Of a DNA stretch of 64,000 bases, positions 1 through 13,382 are shown one piece after another (position 1 is the first letter of the stretch; each line of letters begins with the position of its first letter). Location: contig JAXRKN010000044.1 in the NCBI GenBank assembly GCA_038502055.1, positions 7,324,501-7,388,500 of the forward strand. The letters run 5' to 3'. A program made the position numbers and the translations under genes. The stretch is from Tanytarsus gracilentus. Its lineage: Eukaryota; Arthropoda; Insecta; Diptera; Chironomidae. The notes beneath the pieces were generated by a model. That model made no database searches and was not told the DNA's origin. It saw only the letters and a list, made by a program, of their open reading frames with translations.

Positions 1-472
1 AAATATTTGCAGACCTATCGTGACTCGGTCAAATCCATTCAGCCGTTAAATGATACAAGAAATTTTGAGGGTCGAAGTTTGCTCGCATCCAATGTTCCAT
101 ATGTGAATTCAAATACGAGACGAGTCTATGCTGAAAGACCACCATCTGGCCTTCCATCATATCAGGATTTACCGCCTGCCGACTGTATGATTAATGGCAT
201 GAATAAATTTTCATCTCAATTAATTGAACTTGATTCTTTCAGATCATTATTTTAAGGATGGCGTGTATCATCATGTTCATGATTTAAGGCAAAATAAGAG
301 GCCGCCACGGGGAGAAAGAGGTGGATGGCTTTCGTTTGACTTTTCAGAAACTATAATGTCAGCACTTGGACTCTTACCACCTGGCAGAACTATTAAACCA
401 ACTGCTTCTGCATGCGGAAAAGCCTACATATTTAATGCGATGCTAAGACTCATTCAGACGACTTTCCTTTAA
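1..472 (+). CDS. Unrecognised protein, C-terminal part (two exons)
   Basis: This is the 3' end of a gene that begins before the window. Exon 1-184 reads in frame 1 and would stop shortly after if unspliced. A 58-bp GT-AG intron (185-242, donor gtatga, acceptor tttcag) joins it to exon 243-472 through a split tyrosine codon, and the frame stays open to TAA at 470-472. The visible 137 or so residues include GLPSYQDLPPADYHYFKDG and a basic stretch KRPPRGERGGW, then a C-terminus with alternating hydrophobic residues. I see no known domain, catalytic motif, signal or clear membrane segment. I do not recognise the family and assign no function. The splice is well supported by frame and site quality; identity is open. 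Confidence 0.6.
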
Positions 473-677
473 AAGGGGAGACTATGCAGCAACAGCTTGG
501 AGCATTTATTTAAATAAGTAAAATATTAAAGTCAGTTTTGATGTCAAAATTGTTTAATTTGAAAATTTGTTTTAACTTTAATGTTAACTGAGTCTGTTTT
601 ATTAAGAATCGATACAAAAAACTTTTAAAAAATTTGAATAGTTATGACACAAAAAATTGTGTCTTTGCTAAAGGTTT

Positions 678-683
678 AATAAA
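678..683 (+). terminator. Candidate poly(A) signal of the first gene
   Basis: AATAAA lies about 205 bp after the TAA of the 5' partial gene and is the first perfect hexamer seen downstream. In this AT-rich DNA such hexamers arise by chance, so the link is only plausible. Confidence 0.3.
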
Positions 684-2391
684 TTTAATTAAAATTTAAT
701 CTGGTGACAAAACTTAAATTAGATGTCAGAATTGGATATTAAAATATCCATCGCAACATTAGACGAATATCATAAACTATATTAATTGAATATTCCGAGT
801 GAGTCATCACTTAAATTTTAGCAAATACACATTTTTTAAAACCTTTCTATTCAAATTTTTTATTAACGGGTTTTCGATGCATGTTAATCAGAAAACAATC
901 TCAAATATCTTTTTCACTCCCATTTTACGAAGTCCTCGTAGTGCAAACTTATGATGTTAATTAAAGTTTTTAGTAATTTATGATTTATTGGAAAATCCAT
1001 GATGAAATATGTAAATAAGAAAAATTATGATAAGGTTTTTGGATATTTTAAAGAAAGTTAATTTATTTATTTATTGAAGGAAAACTAGGCTTAATAATTT
1101 CAACTATTTAATTATTTAATTATTGTTAAAAAATTGACGCATTTAAAGGCGAAAGCAATTTAATTTTGAGGTACCCCTAGTCTGTTAGTTTTTTTTATAT
1201 CGCATGCCAATCTTACATAAATGATTTTTGTTCTCTCTCTTATGGGGTAAATGAAAGCGATAATAATTTAAGGATTACATGTTTATTACGTAGTTGAATA
1301 ATATTTATTGTAATAGAATATTTAAGTGTTAATTATTTTTGCGCTTCCATTGGAAATTTCTTTCTTTTATTTTCGGGGTAGCATTAAAATATTTATTGTT
1401 GTTGTAGCGAATGAAAGCATTTAATAAATTTTCATTATTGAGTGAGTAAATAAATATCGATTAATTAGCGTAAAAGCTGCTTATTCATCACCGTATTATT
1501 TGTGTGTGTGGCATTTCGGTATGATGAGGGGAAGAGTGCGTAAATTATGTCAGAAATGATATTTATGTGTGAAAAGTCATGAAGGCCGCAAGTCAGCCAG
1601 TCGTTGCACTCGATAAACTTTTCTTTCTTTTATTTGGACCGTTGTTAACTTCACACCACTCGACCCTCAACACTCGAAAATTTCTCGTGTGAACTTCATG
1701 TGTAACCTTTCACCGCGACTGCGGGCAAATTAATTTTTTTGTATTAATTCAGATTTAATTATTTTCGGTTTTTAATAATTTTCATTTTTTATGTCCATTA
1801 ATTTAAGTGGAAATGTTGACTTTTTTAATACAAAATTTTAATTGCAAAGTGAAAAAGTAATTAACGAATTTTTATGTGAATTAAGCAAATATTTTGAGGC
1901 AATTTATTTATGGAGTTTTAATGTTAAATTGACATTAATTGGAGAAAAATAAATAATTTACATTAAATTTTATTCATATCGAGTTTTTCTTCATCGTTGG
2001 ATCAATCATAACAGGTTAGATTACACATATTGAGTTTAGATTAAAATTAATCTTGAGATTAAAAATATGATTTTTCAGAAAATCGAACGTCACTACAGAG
2101 CGAGTTCAAGTCAAGTAAATTTATGTTGTATTTAATTTTTAGTTAAAATAACATTCTTCAATTTATCTGCATCCTCTTTATTTTATTTAAATCTTCTATC
2201 GTTTATTAAAGTAAAAATAATTTTAAATGTCAACATAAAACAGAGTAAATCTCCCTCTTTTACTCGCTCTTGAAATTTTAAAGAGAAGAGAAAATTGAGA
2301 GTAAAACTCATAACAAAAGAAACTTTTGATCTGTAAACATTTTTAAACTTTTTCTTGATAGAATTAAGAAAAAAATAGGATTTACTTCAAA
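684..2391. other. Intergenic region upstream of the TBC gene
   Basis: AT-rich DNA without a supported gene. Short open frames here have no protein-like composition. It must contain the promoter and 5' UTR of the TBC gene that starts at 2392, but no TATA box plus initiator pair could be assigned. A TATCGATT motif near 1455-1462 resembles the DRE element of fly housekeeping promoters but lies over 900 bp from the start codon. A (TG)n run is near 1500. Confidence 0.5.
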
Positions 2392-4685
2392 ATGAACAGT
2401 TCATGGATTGAGGAGGCGCACATTGACAGTTTGGAGCTTTATGGAGATGAGGTAAATTCAATTTAAAAGTGAATTTTTCAAATTTCTCAACTTTTTGCGT
2501 TTTTACGTGAGAAAAAGAAGAAGAAATAATTTTCGAGAAATTAATTAGTGGATGCTTGTGAATCATCTTAAAATTTAAAGTTTTTCCAACACTGTACTTG
2601 AATATCATAAAAAACAAATGTATCAAGTTCACAAACAAAACATCCAGCATCACATTTTTAATTGCTAATTTTTATGTTCTGGATCTTTTTTAGGAAGTTT
2701 TCAATCAATTTGACGTCATCATGACAAAAGTGCCCGCAAGTCACATCAACGAAATCAACGTCGTCGGTGTTATTTTCATCTTCAAACGCGAGCACAGTTT
2801 CTTCATTGAGTGGAAGCCAAATGAAAATGTGGAACTGTCAGGAGCTGAAATAGCTGAAGAATCAACCGACGAGTGGAGCATCATCAATCAGATCACATAC
2901 AAGCCAGCTGTTAATTCAATAAATTTCTTCGCGACTAAACTTAAAAATCTGCGAGTTCCACTGGCTGAAATTAAACAGTTTCGTGTGAAGAAAGACAACG
3001 AATTGTGCTTGATAAATCGAGATGATCAACACATCATCACATACCACTTTAAGCGGTCAACACCAACATCATTTTTGAGGATTTTAGTTCTCCATCGATT
3101 GCTCACTCAAAGCCTTAATGACAAAAATGTTTATATCGTAAAAGATCCAGAGTTTGAGAAGCTCCAAAAGTCCTTTGCTGAACTCAACATCGATGAAATA
3201 AAATCAGCAAAAATGCAACGTCCATTTTTAGTTCATGGCTATGAACTACTTTCACAAATCGGTAAAAATGTGCTTGGCACTAACTCACGACCGAAATTCC
3301 AAGATCGTCCAGGCGCATTTAAATTTGAAATGGCCACGGAGACAATAACGAGTCAAGATACTTCGCCAGACTCAAGCAGTGACAGCAAAAATGAGATGGA
3401 TGTCACTGAAAGTAGTTTGAAAGTTAAAGAGGATCCATTGCCACCTCGACAAATGTTTAAACGTGATGGACCATTAACACTAAAGCAATGGAAAGAATTT
3501 ACAACATTCGATGGACGAATATCAGATCCAGAGAGAATTAAAGAGGTCATTTTTCGTGGCGGCATTGATCCATCATTACGCGCTGACGTTTGGAAATATT
3601 TGCTCAATTATGACTTGTGGGAGCACACAACAGAAGAACGCGAAGAGAGAAGAAAAAATTTACAAGAGGAATATTATCGCATGAAACTTCAATGGTCGAC
3701 GTTGTCAAAAATTCAAGAGAAAAACTTTTCGGGTTTTCGCGATCGAAAGTGTCAAATTGAGAAGGACGTAAAGAGGACTGACAGAAATATTGACTTTTAT
3801 AATGGTGACGAAAATGCAAATGTTAGTCGATTACAGGACATTCTTCTTACATACGTAATGTATAATTTTGGTGAGTGTTTGAAATTTCGAAATTTTAACG
3901 TTTTATTAAATTTTAAAAATTTTTTTTAGATGTCGGTTACGTTCAGGGCATGAGCGATCTCCTAAGTCCAATCCTTTACTTGCTCAACGATGAAGCGGCG
4001 AGCTTTTGGTGCTTTGTAGGATTTATGGAGAAAGTTTATCGCAACTTTGACGAAGATCAAGCTGGAATGAAAAATAATTTGAGTAAAATGAGGACGCTGA
4101 TGGAATTTGCAAATCCAAAACTTTTCAAATATTTAAAGACTCATGACTCGGATAACATGTAAGTTAAATTTTAATTAATTTTAAAAGTGACTCATAAACT
4201 TTTAATTTAGGTATTTCTGCTTCCGATGGCTTCTCGTGTGGTATAAACGCGAATTTAACCATGACGACATTCTCGAACTTTGGGAAGTTCTTTGGACAAA
4301 TCTTCCATGCATAAACTTCAACCTCCTTATCGGCGTCGCGATTCTCGATCACGAGATGTCAACATTTATCGAAAATGAATATGGTTTTACAGAAATTCTC
4401 AAGCATGTCAATGATCTAAGCGAAAAAATGAATTTGAAGCAAGTCCTTGAGAATACTGAGTCGATTTATTATCAAATCATAAACTCTAAAAAATTGCCTG
4501 ATCGCGTTCGAGTCATTCTTGGAATGGAGCCTGTGAATGTTTATGGAGATAATCCACTGAACACCGATGACGAAGAGGAAGCTCAACTAAAGCGAGAGCG
4601 TGAACAACGTGAACAGGATGCCGCTGACGAGCATTTGATATTGGAAGATTCTTGCAATTCAGGATTGGAGCAAAATTATTTTTAA
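2392..4685 (+). CDS. TBC1D15/17-type Rab GTPase-activating protein
   Basis: Four exons, 2392-2451, 2694-3870, 3930-4158 and 4211-4685, joined by GT-AG introns of 242, 59 and 52 bp, give 646 aa ending at TAA 4683-4685. The start MNSSWIEEAHID was chosen because this 20-codon exon joins the next in frame. Residues about 20-190 match the N-terminal Rab-binding region of TBC1D15/17. Residues about 290-540 form the TBC domain, with FRGGIDPSLRADVWKYLL, the arginine finger IEKDVKR (I375, D378, R381), the glutamine finger YVQGMSD (Y416, Q418), then FCFRWLLVWYKREF and LWEVLWTNLPC. Both catalytic fingers are intact, so it should speed GTP hydrolysis by a Rab. Family knowledge: vertebrate TBC1D15 acts on Rab7 at late endosomes and binds Fis1 on mitochondria. 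The tail is acidic (DDEEEA). Length fits the family (650-690 aa). Family certain; the exact Rab target is inferred. Confidence 0.93.
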
Positions 4686-5236
4686 AATGTGATTTGTCAA
4701 TTATTTAAATTATTCAACGTGTTTGATTCGATGTTGATTAATTTTATCATTTTACTCAAAAAAGAAAAATATTTTTGTAATTTATTAACGATGCACTTTA
4801 TTACACAGGTTTTTAGTAATATTTGAAAATATATGAAAGCAATTGATGAGAAAAAAAACATTAATTTTTATTTTCAATCTCATTTTCCAGCATTTCAATT
4901 CATCTCGTCTAAATTCGTTCTTTAAACTGAACTCGTCTTTTCATTTGTTCTTATTTTTCTAACTGACAAATTTTCTTGTTTCATACTTGGTCATTTTTGA
5001 TGTAAAATCAGCTCAGATTTTTTATGGGCTATATTTTTTTTACTTTTATGAAATTATTCGAACAATTTTTTCCATAATTACTTAGAGTAAGAATTTTTTT
5101 TATCTCTTGATTAACTCATTCCTACAAGTACTTTCAATTAATCATTAAAACATGGACGATAATTGACATAAATTGCAAACATACTAAAAACTGCAATAAT
5201 GCTTAATTACATTAAAGTATAGGAAAGGACATTGGT

Positions 5237-5242
5237 AATAAA
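5237..5242 (+). terminator. Possible poly(A) signal of the TBC gene
   Basis: AATAAA about 550 bp after the stop codon is the nearest perfect hexamer noticed; a variant ATTAAA occurs about 90 bp before it. Neither is decisive in such AT-rich sequence. Confidence 0.2.
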
Positions 5243-5320
5243 AATGTAATAGCGAAAGAAGATGATTTTTTTTTGTGGTAAAAAAATAAATTTCTTACTC
5301 ATGTGCTTGAATGAAAATTA

Positions 5321-5437
5321 GAGGGATTCGACACTTTGATACTTAATTAAGAAATTAAAAAAATTGTGGACACATTATTTATGATTTCGGGCATTTTTAA
5401 TCAATTTTTTTTACATTCTTGAGTTGTCTGCCCCTTC
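5321..5437. repeat. Inverted-repeat unit, arms GAGGGATTCGACACTT / GAGTTGTCTGCCCCTTC
   Basis: A 117-bp unit with an AT-rich core. The right arm reverse-complemented (GAAGGGGCAGACAACTC) pairs imperfectly with the left arm. It fits the dispersed family described in the findings, but as a weaker copy. Confidence 0.4.
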
Positions 5438-6580
5438 GCATTATTATTACAGGTGATTATGTAAGGTAATTTAGCGAGTGTAAAAAAATTGTTCATCATT
5501 CTTTGCGATTTTAATTTTAAATTAAGCCATTAACATTTTTTTATGGGCTCAAGAGAAGAAAAACTAAAAATGGCTATGCAACACATAAATTACAATGCAT
5601 TCACTATGACACAATACTTAGTTAGTGCAAATGTGCAACACCATCCGCGAAGTTTTATAAGCTTAGCCGTTGAAAAGTGAAAATGCCTTCATGTCGTTTA
5701 TCTGACTGCTGGTGCATGCAATTCATTAGTAGACAATCATAGCGCATGCTTATAAGAGTGTCCAAACACATTAACTCGAAGAGAGTTTTTTTTCGCCAGC
5801 AAGTGTTTCCATCTGATTAATAATGTGAGCTGCTTTTTTTTCACGCAAAGGAGATTTAAATGCCAAAATGTGCGAGTGTATGTGAGTTAGGTAATTACCT
5901 ACACTTAAAAACCACTGGAAATTATTTTTCACAATCAAAAATTTTCAACTTTTATTTCAAATTTCATCATTAATTTTGCGTCTCTCCTCGCCACAACTCC
6001 GATGATTGATTTCACGATAAAAAGAGCTTGCGTGCACCTCAAGAGAGACTCCCGAAAATTATTTCCCGCAAATCTCTTTCTTGCTTGTGATATTTTTAAT
6101 AACTTCTGGAATCATCCTCAATTTTTTTTTCAGTTGGTCTCTCGCAGAAACATCTTATTAAGGCACGAAAATATGAAATAATAAAGAATTAAAATAAGAA
6201 CATTGGCCAAAGTGCGTGGCAAGAACGAAGATATTGACACAATTTAAAAGTGATGTCATTAAATGTGGACAGACCAAAAATATTGCAACACACATGTTAG
6301 TGAATCAACATCACTCAAGAGTGAGCCTCAAGTCTTTTGTAATTATATTTTTTTCTTTTTTCTTATTTCACTCGCTATATAATTATTGAGGAGAAAATTA
6401 CCTATATGATGAAGCAAGAAGAGTGGCTTTTTTTGATTATTGAACAGATCTCTTACTCACTTCAATGCGTGTAATCCTCGAAATTGTCAAAATTAGCTGA
6501 GCGCAGATTTTAATTGGATTTTTAAAAACTAATTTAAAATTTAATTTTTTATGTGAAAAACGCGTTAAGGATTTTTTTTT

Positions 6581-6602
6581 AAAAATTTAAAGAATTTTAT
6601 TT
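6581..6602. repeat. Left copy of 22-bp target-site duplication
   Basis: An A/T-rich 22-mer beginning AAAAATTTAAAG, identical base for base to 7081-7102. The two copies flank the retroposon-like insertion and no other feature. Confidence 0.8.
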
Positions 6603-7080
6603 CTCAGTTGAGGAAGGTAGTGGTGAAATCACGGCTTTTATCTAAGTGATTTGAGACAAATAAAATGTTGATTTGGTTTTGATTAGTTGGAAACTGTAAT
6701 ATCTGCTCAGTAAACAAGACTGTTCTTAACCGTAGTTTCACTAGAAACTACAAACAAAAAAATCATTCGAAAACAAAAATTTACAAAAAAAAAAACACTA
6801 ACACACTAACATTGCCGTAAAGGTATTTTAAAATTCCCTATTAACCAAAGCCGATGATAGAGGGTGTTTGCCCGGCATCGGTTCTCACTAATGATTATCT
6901 AATTGTATTTACTCCAGTCAGGGGTGTGTTCGTACCTGTGGTTCGTATCGACTGTAGATACTTGCCTAAGTAGCCCACTAGGCTTCGCTTTTCTGAGGAA
7001 TCGCGGGTCAATCATGTGAGGTTGCGTCGGACGTCTTCCTACTTCGGTAGTGGCTACCTGACTGTAATCTAATCTAATCT
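6603..7080 (+). mobile_element. SINE or 5'-truncated non-LTR retroposon insertion
   Basis: A 478-bp block is bracketed by an exact 22-bp direct repeat (6581-6602 and 7081-7102), the mark of a target-site duplication. Its right end is the pentamer tail (TAATC)3T at 7065-7080. A small CTAC-TTCG-GTAG hairpin (7039-7050) lies just upstream, as is common near the 3' end of non-LTR elements where reverse transcriptase binds. The right half (about 6840-7064) is clearly richer in G and C than its surroundings; the left half is AT-rich and ends in an A-run near 6786. A partial match to a polymerase III B box (GGTTCGTATCG, 6940-6950, 9 of 11) hints at a SINE, but no convincing A box was found. No reverse-transcriptase reading frame is visible, so a truncated LINE 3' end is equally possible. 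Confidence 0.75.
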
Positions 7081-7102
7081 AAAAATTTAAAGAATTTTAT
7101 TT
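7081..7102. repeat. Right copy of 22-bp target-site duplication
   Basis: Exact duplicate of 6581-6602, directly abutting the (TAATC)n tail. This defines the 3' end of the insertion and its + strand orientation. Confidence 0.8.
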
Positions 7103-8309
7103 GTTTCATTTTCTTCGACTGCAGTTTTTATTATTATTTTGCACCAATGACAAAAAGGCTCATGGCGAGGGCGATTATCATTTTGGAGGATACTTTGTAG
7201 CTTTTATTGCCCATGATGAATATGGTTGAAAAAGATTATGATAGTACTAGAAAAAAATCTTAAAGTCATTAAATAATTTTTATTCAAAAAATTCACAATT
7301 TTCTCATTTCTGATTCTCATTAAAAATCTCACAATAACCCAAAATTATTTCCTGAGATTATCACGAGATTGAACATGCCGCAAAAATAAATATAATAAAT
7401 GTGCATTCGCATGAAGTTAAAATTACATCCTAATTATGCCTTATGATTAACGGGCGAGCTTGAAATGAGGTCTCATTAATTAATGAGAAAAATAATTGTC
7501 ACTCTGAGGAAAATAAATTTAAAATCTAGAAATTAATATGTGAAAATTTGACTAGCTTAGAGTAGTTTGTCCCTCGAACACGATACTTGAATGAATGTCA
7601 GATAGAATCGCACTCAAGATGCTAATTTTTTCTGCTCATTCTCGATCGGTCTTATGGCCAATTTTCTTCTTTGTTGGTCGTTCACTCTCTCTTTCTTACA
7701 TTCGCGGCGACTCCTCACGCCGATTGTCGTAAGAAGAAGAGCGGGAAAAAACTCCAAAAACTCATTAACTCGATGTAATTTGATACAATGAAAATAATGG
7801 CACAATTAAGCATCATTCAACAATTTTTTGATGGATATCGGTGTATGAGGATCATGAAACTCTAGACATCATATACTCATTCAGTCAATTTCAGATTTGC
7901 AAATTAAAATGACATAAAAATGCCAAAATGAGAGAGAAGATGAGCGGCAGCAGGACTTGAAGATATTTTATGCGATCTTAATTTGTTTTGCTCTCATCAT
8001 TTTGAATTTCATGCGAGATTTCTTTTAAAATAAAAAACTCATCATCGACAATTGAATTCATCAAATTATTTTATTCTCCGAAGAAAGTCATTAAATGTTG
8101 TGTGAAAATTAATTAGCAAAATTCCTCAAGGAAATTTATACATTTCGAAAAAATTTCAGTATTTGTCACTCTCATCGAGTCAAAGATACAAGCGAACGCA
8201 AGAGAGGAGCAAAAAATTAATTACGTGCAACATTGTAGTGTCAATCGCATCTGTACATAAAGCAAAAAAAATCTGTGTGTGCGGTGTGCGAGGGATTGTG
8301 TACATCAAC

Positions 8310-8398
8310 AAGGGGTTGAAGATTTAATTCAATTTAAATTATCATTAAATATTTAAAGTTTGAATTTTAAAAAAATATCATAAAATTTTCCACCCCTT
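8310..8398. repeat. Inverted-repeat unit, 89 bp
   Basis: The left arm AAGGGGTTGAAGATTT (8310-8325) pairs with the right arm AAATTTTCCACCCCTT (8383-8398) at 14 of 16 positions around an AT-rich core. One of the better-preserved hairpins of the dispersed family, and outside any gene. Confidence 0.6.
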
Positions 8399-11300
8399 GG
8401 ATTCATCTCGATGGGATGCGGGAAGAAATTCTTCTTCAAGAATTTTCCATGCCTTTTATATAAAAAAATAATAATAAAGTTGTTGTTCCACATTTTGCGC
8501 TTATCTTATCTATTTTGCTTGCTGCCGTTGTTCCTGCCTGTTCGCGCGTTTAAATCTTCTGAAATGCTCACACACATAAAATATATCGAATGTGTGCTCA
8601 CCACAAAATGGATCACAATGGAGGAGAAAGGTCGTAAACATACTTACATATATATTTTTTTGTGATGTTTGCGGACTGCAAAATATTCATTAGCCGGCGA
8701 GAAAATGAATTTCGATTTTTACGATTCAGTAATTGCCACCATCAATTATCGTGTGTTCAATTACTTCGGAAGAATGCATACAATTAAATTAAAGCAATTT
8801 TTACGAACAACCTTTGTGCAATCACTCAAATAAATATTACTGAGTGAAATTTTAGCCCTGCAGGTGCTAGAAGAGAAGTTTTTCAAATTTAGAATTTTTA
8901 AAAAAATTGTTTGGTTTTTGAATTTAAACGTAAATAATTTCGAGATGAACTGATGCTTTAAAACAGACATTTTGAATCTAAAAACTCAATTTACTTTCAC
9001 TCCCACTGCAGAGAGATGAAGTCATAAGCGACCAAAAAGCATAACACGAGGACGGACATCAATTTTTCAAGCTGTTACAAGCTGGAGAAAACTTTAAATG
9101 AAAAATATTCTTTGAATGGCGCGCGAAAGAAATGAGCGGCAGATTTTAATGCGATTTCGAGTCTTAATTAATTTTTTACAGTTGTTCATGGCAGGTTTTG
9201 TTTGTTGTGCGATTTTTTAGTATTTACTCACTAAAACATTGAAAACAAAACTCGGAGAAAATCGAGCAGTTTTTTTGTTTGTTGATAAATTGAATGCAAA
9301 CAGAATTGCTGGCAACAATGTTGCAAAAACCTTTTTTACGTCTTCACTGGAAGAACAAGGCATGAAGACGAAGAGTGGAATTTAATAAATTAAAAATGTG
9401 TAAGAATATAAACGAAAAAAGGCAGCAAAGGACGAAAACAAGTTTAAAGAATCAATTTTCGAAATACAAAAATCACTTCTGATGTTTGTAACCAGCTCTA
9501 AAAATGTCGATGGCACAATTACTCTCTAAAAGTTGAACGAGTTTTCGATCAATGCATTTTTGAAGCTTTTGTTGAATTTTTGAGGGGTTTAAACTATTTA
9601 AAGATCCAGGGGATGAAACATTGATGTCCTACTTTTCAGGCTTCTGATGAATTGCAAATTAGCTTTCGAACTTTTCTCGTCGTAAAAGATTAAATTTAGC
9701 CGCAGCAGCAACGATCGAGTTGTAACTTATCATTCAATAGCGAAACCGCTAATCTTACTTTGCACACAATATCGGAGAGAAGAGATCAATGTTCAACACA
9801 CACATCGACTGCAATTGCCTTTTTTGTCTGTTTTTCGCTGACTTTTTCTTCATCTGCGAATCAGCAAATTCCTTTCGTACTCTTAAAATGATTTGTGTAA
9901 AAAAATTCTTTAAGATCGATTGATGGGCTGGATATCAATTTAAAGGAAAATTTTGTGAAAGTCACAAAAATATCAGTTGATTTTTTTGTAAAATAAAATA
10001 AAAGTTTTTTTACATACTTCAATTCCCTTTTGATCATAAACGAGATTTTTTTGTGGTTTTTCTCTTTTGTAAATATTTAATTTATGGTTTAGGGTCAACT
10101 GTCGATCCTTTTGATGGTAAATTAATCCTATTCAAATATTTCCACATATGCTTAAAACTGCACTCGAGACCAAACATCATTAATAGACTCTCTCTCTCTC
10201 TCCTCAGCATTCGTCGTTAAAACTCTTTTTTTATCTTATTTGTATTGTTCCCAATTTCAACAACTTTTCTCCTTCTTGTCGTCGCTCTTCTCAAGCTTGA
10301 CAACATCGGTCAACTGAACGGGCCGAAAAAATGTCGAATTTAATCAAATGTGTGCAAAAGATTGTTTTTCGATTCTGATAAAAAGAATTTTGCTTGTTTG
10401 AAAAAAAGAGAGAAGGAACTTTTCAACTTGAATCGTTTATTTTGCCCAAAAAATATTGTCGACGGTATAATAATCTTCTTTGTTGTGTGTCAAGTGTTCT
10501 TAAAAAATTAAAATAATTATTTTAAATTTCAGAAATTGATTTAAAATTTAATTTTATTAAGTAACATAATTTTTTAAAAAATCTCGTCATGCTTGCGAAA
10601 TCAAACATTCTAGTATAAAAAATTTAAAATAAAGAAGGGAAAAGAGAAAATTGGGTTTTTTCTTTTGCAAGCTTCAAGAGAAAGATCATCGCAGTTGGGA
10701 TGGAAAGGAAGAAATAAAAAAGGAAGTTCAGAAGATTTTTAAAACAAAAAATTTTTGGAATTTAATTAAAAAATTTAAAGCGCATTTTTAAGAATTTTAA
10801 AATTAAATTTCAATCAAAATAATTTCATTCTAATTTTTTTAAGACACTCAGACAAAATTTCTCTCTTTAATTTTTCTAAATAAAAATGCTATTAAAGTAA
10901 TTTTGATTCAATTTACAACAAGAGTCGTCAACGATGTGCACCTCATCTCTTAAATTATTTTTCAGTTCTCATCACTCCCAAAAAAAAATTAAATTTCCCA
11001 AAAATCATCAAATAATTAAAGATTTTATTGCGTTGATAATTTTACAATAAACTTTTTAAAGATTGTTCAATATTGACCGAGAGAAAGAGAGTTGAGAAAT
11101 TGCGTTTTAACGATTACGTGAATGCATGAAGACAATGCGAGAGGTGTAAAGTGCCATCCTATTGCCGGTCAAACACAACGGATTGCATAAGCGGATCGAT
11201 TGCAATTTTTCCCTCTCATTTCAACCTCGATGGTGTTGCGCAACTCTTCAATGACACTTTTTATCTTCCTGGACACGCACAAGGAGAAGTTAAAGTTGCA

Positions 11301-13382
11301 ATTGAATGCGAAGAGAAAAAAAAACTGTGAAATTAATTTCATAAATCGTTTATAGTTGCGCAGTGTGTGCAAATTTTCATCACTTTCGCACACTCGCGCT
11401 CGTGTTTTAATTGATAAGCGATTAACATATTGATGATGCCAACTTGCCGATATTGCTTTTCTCTCTTGCTTTTCGTGAGAAGTTCACATTACTTTTCATG
11501 TGTGTAAAATCTTTCTTTTTTTCGTACATATGAAAGAATGAAATGAGAAATGCCAATGGTTGAATTAACGTGACCAACTTGACTCTCTCGATCGGTGAAG
11601 TTTTTATATCTCGAGCAATATTGCGCACACCATAAACAGGAAAAAATCATGTGCTTATAGAGTGCACCATCGAGGGAATTTGAGTTTTTATCGATTGAAA
11701 TTTTTTAATAAAAATTAACGATTAAAATATTAGAAAAATTATGATTAAATTTCAATTTGAATTTAAAAAAATATTTTGTTTGTAACGTAACGCTTTAAAA
11801 AATATTCCAACAAAAAAATTTAAGAAATTTTTAATGAAAAAAAATATTAAATTAAATTTTAACTTAACTTAATGTTTTAATTAAATTAAGCGGCTTGACC
11901 CCTACTTACCTCCTAGTTTTATTAAATATTTCATCTATGCACCTTATTTTTGTGGTAAAACTTCTTTTTAACCTCTCATCAAACGAAATGCATCTCGTGA
12001 AGAAAATGAAATGAATTAAATTCTTCTTCGAGCGAGAGCAAGAGGAAACATTTTGTTATTAGATAGTTGGAGAAAGTAAAAAACTTTTACGACATATTAA
12101 CATCATGGCTAAACATTGGCGCACTTTGCCTCGCTCAGGGAGTAACGAAGAATGGGTAAAATTGATATCGGATGCCATTTACGTGCTCGTTATATTTTCT
12201 TTAAAGTCAATGTGAAGGTATTTTAGAAATTTTGAGTTTGTAAATAGAAAATAAAAAATTTTAAATAAAAAAACTTAAAATATTTTCCAAAAAATCTCAC
12301 AATCCCACCATAAAATATTTTTAATAAAAACATTTTTGATCTCATCGGATTTTAATAAAAATATCGATGACGCTCAAAGAGAAACGTGTGAGCTCTTATT
12401 AATTGATCTAAAATGATGAAGAATAAGACTTTCGAGCCTTCACGTCGTCTAAAATTTGTAATTTAGGTCATTTTCAACTCTTAATGGCCCGCATATGACT
12501 GCTCGACTTTTATCGCTCACAATCCGAATATATTGATGGATTAAATAAAATCTGCATTGTGTGATCGCACATTGTGATAGAGTGAAAGCACTAATTGTGT
12601 AAATGTGTGAGAGAGATTTAGATCTTTTTCACTTTCGGTTGTGGGAAAATATTTTTTACAATTAGATAATTTTTTTTAATTTTTAATTGGTTTTAAACAA
12701 GTTAAAGTGATTTAATTAACTAAAAATTAATAATTAAGTAAATTTTATCTTAATTAAAGTTTTAAATTTTTTTATTTCTCATCTATTTAAAAAACTCATA
12801 TGACTCACATCTCAAACTAATCCCATTTTATGCTGATCATAACTAAAACAATGCAAAATAGTTTTGCACTTTTTTCGACTCGCTAACAGTGTCGAGTTAA
12901 CATTAATGCAATAAGCACCGCATTCATTCACCGTGGTATAAAAATTTAATATTCCACGATATTTATGTTTGCTAAATGAAACATTAGCAGTCACTTTCGA
13001 CTATTTCAATGCATTTCTATGTGCATTAAACATCACACGAATTATGAGTTTTATAAATCAAGTTATGCAATGAAAGAAAATTTTTGATCAAACGGCTTTG
13101 AGAGAAAATACCTATTGAAAATTTAATTTAAAATGTTTTAAGATTTATTTTCATATTTTCTAGTGACGCCGAAATATATTAATTCTATGGATACAAAAAC
13201 TCAAAAAATTATCTGGCAGGTGTTTAATCGAGCATAAGTTGCTCTGAAAAATATTAAAAGTAAAAAATGTGTCATCACAATCTTTTAAAAATTAATATTA
13301 AAATTTTCAAACGTATTCTGTTAATTTAATTTTGTGAAGACTAAAAGCTTCAAAAAGTTTAAATTTTTCCTCAATTTTTTCA

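Noticed and set aside
6940..6950. tRNA-like B box
   Set aside because: Only a partial match and no A box or cloverleaf could be formed, so no tRNA gene is called; it is kept only as a hint for a SINE.
8411..8665. 84-codon frame with a hydrophobic stretch
   Set aside because: The hydrophobicity comes from T-rich codons and there is no promoter, conserved motif or neighbouring exon.
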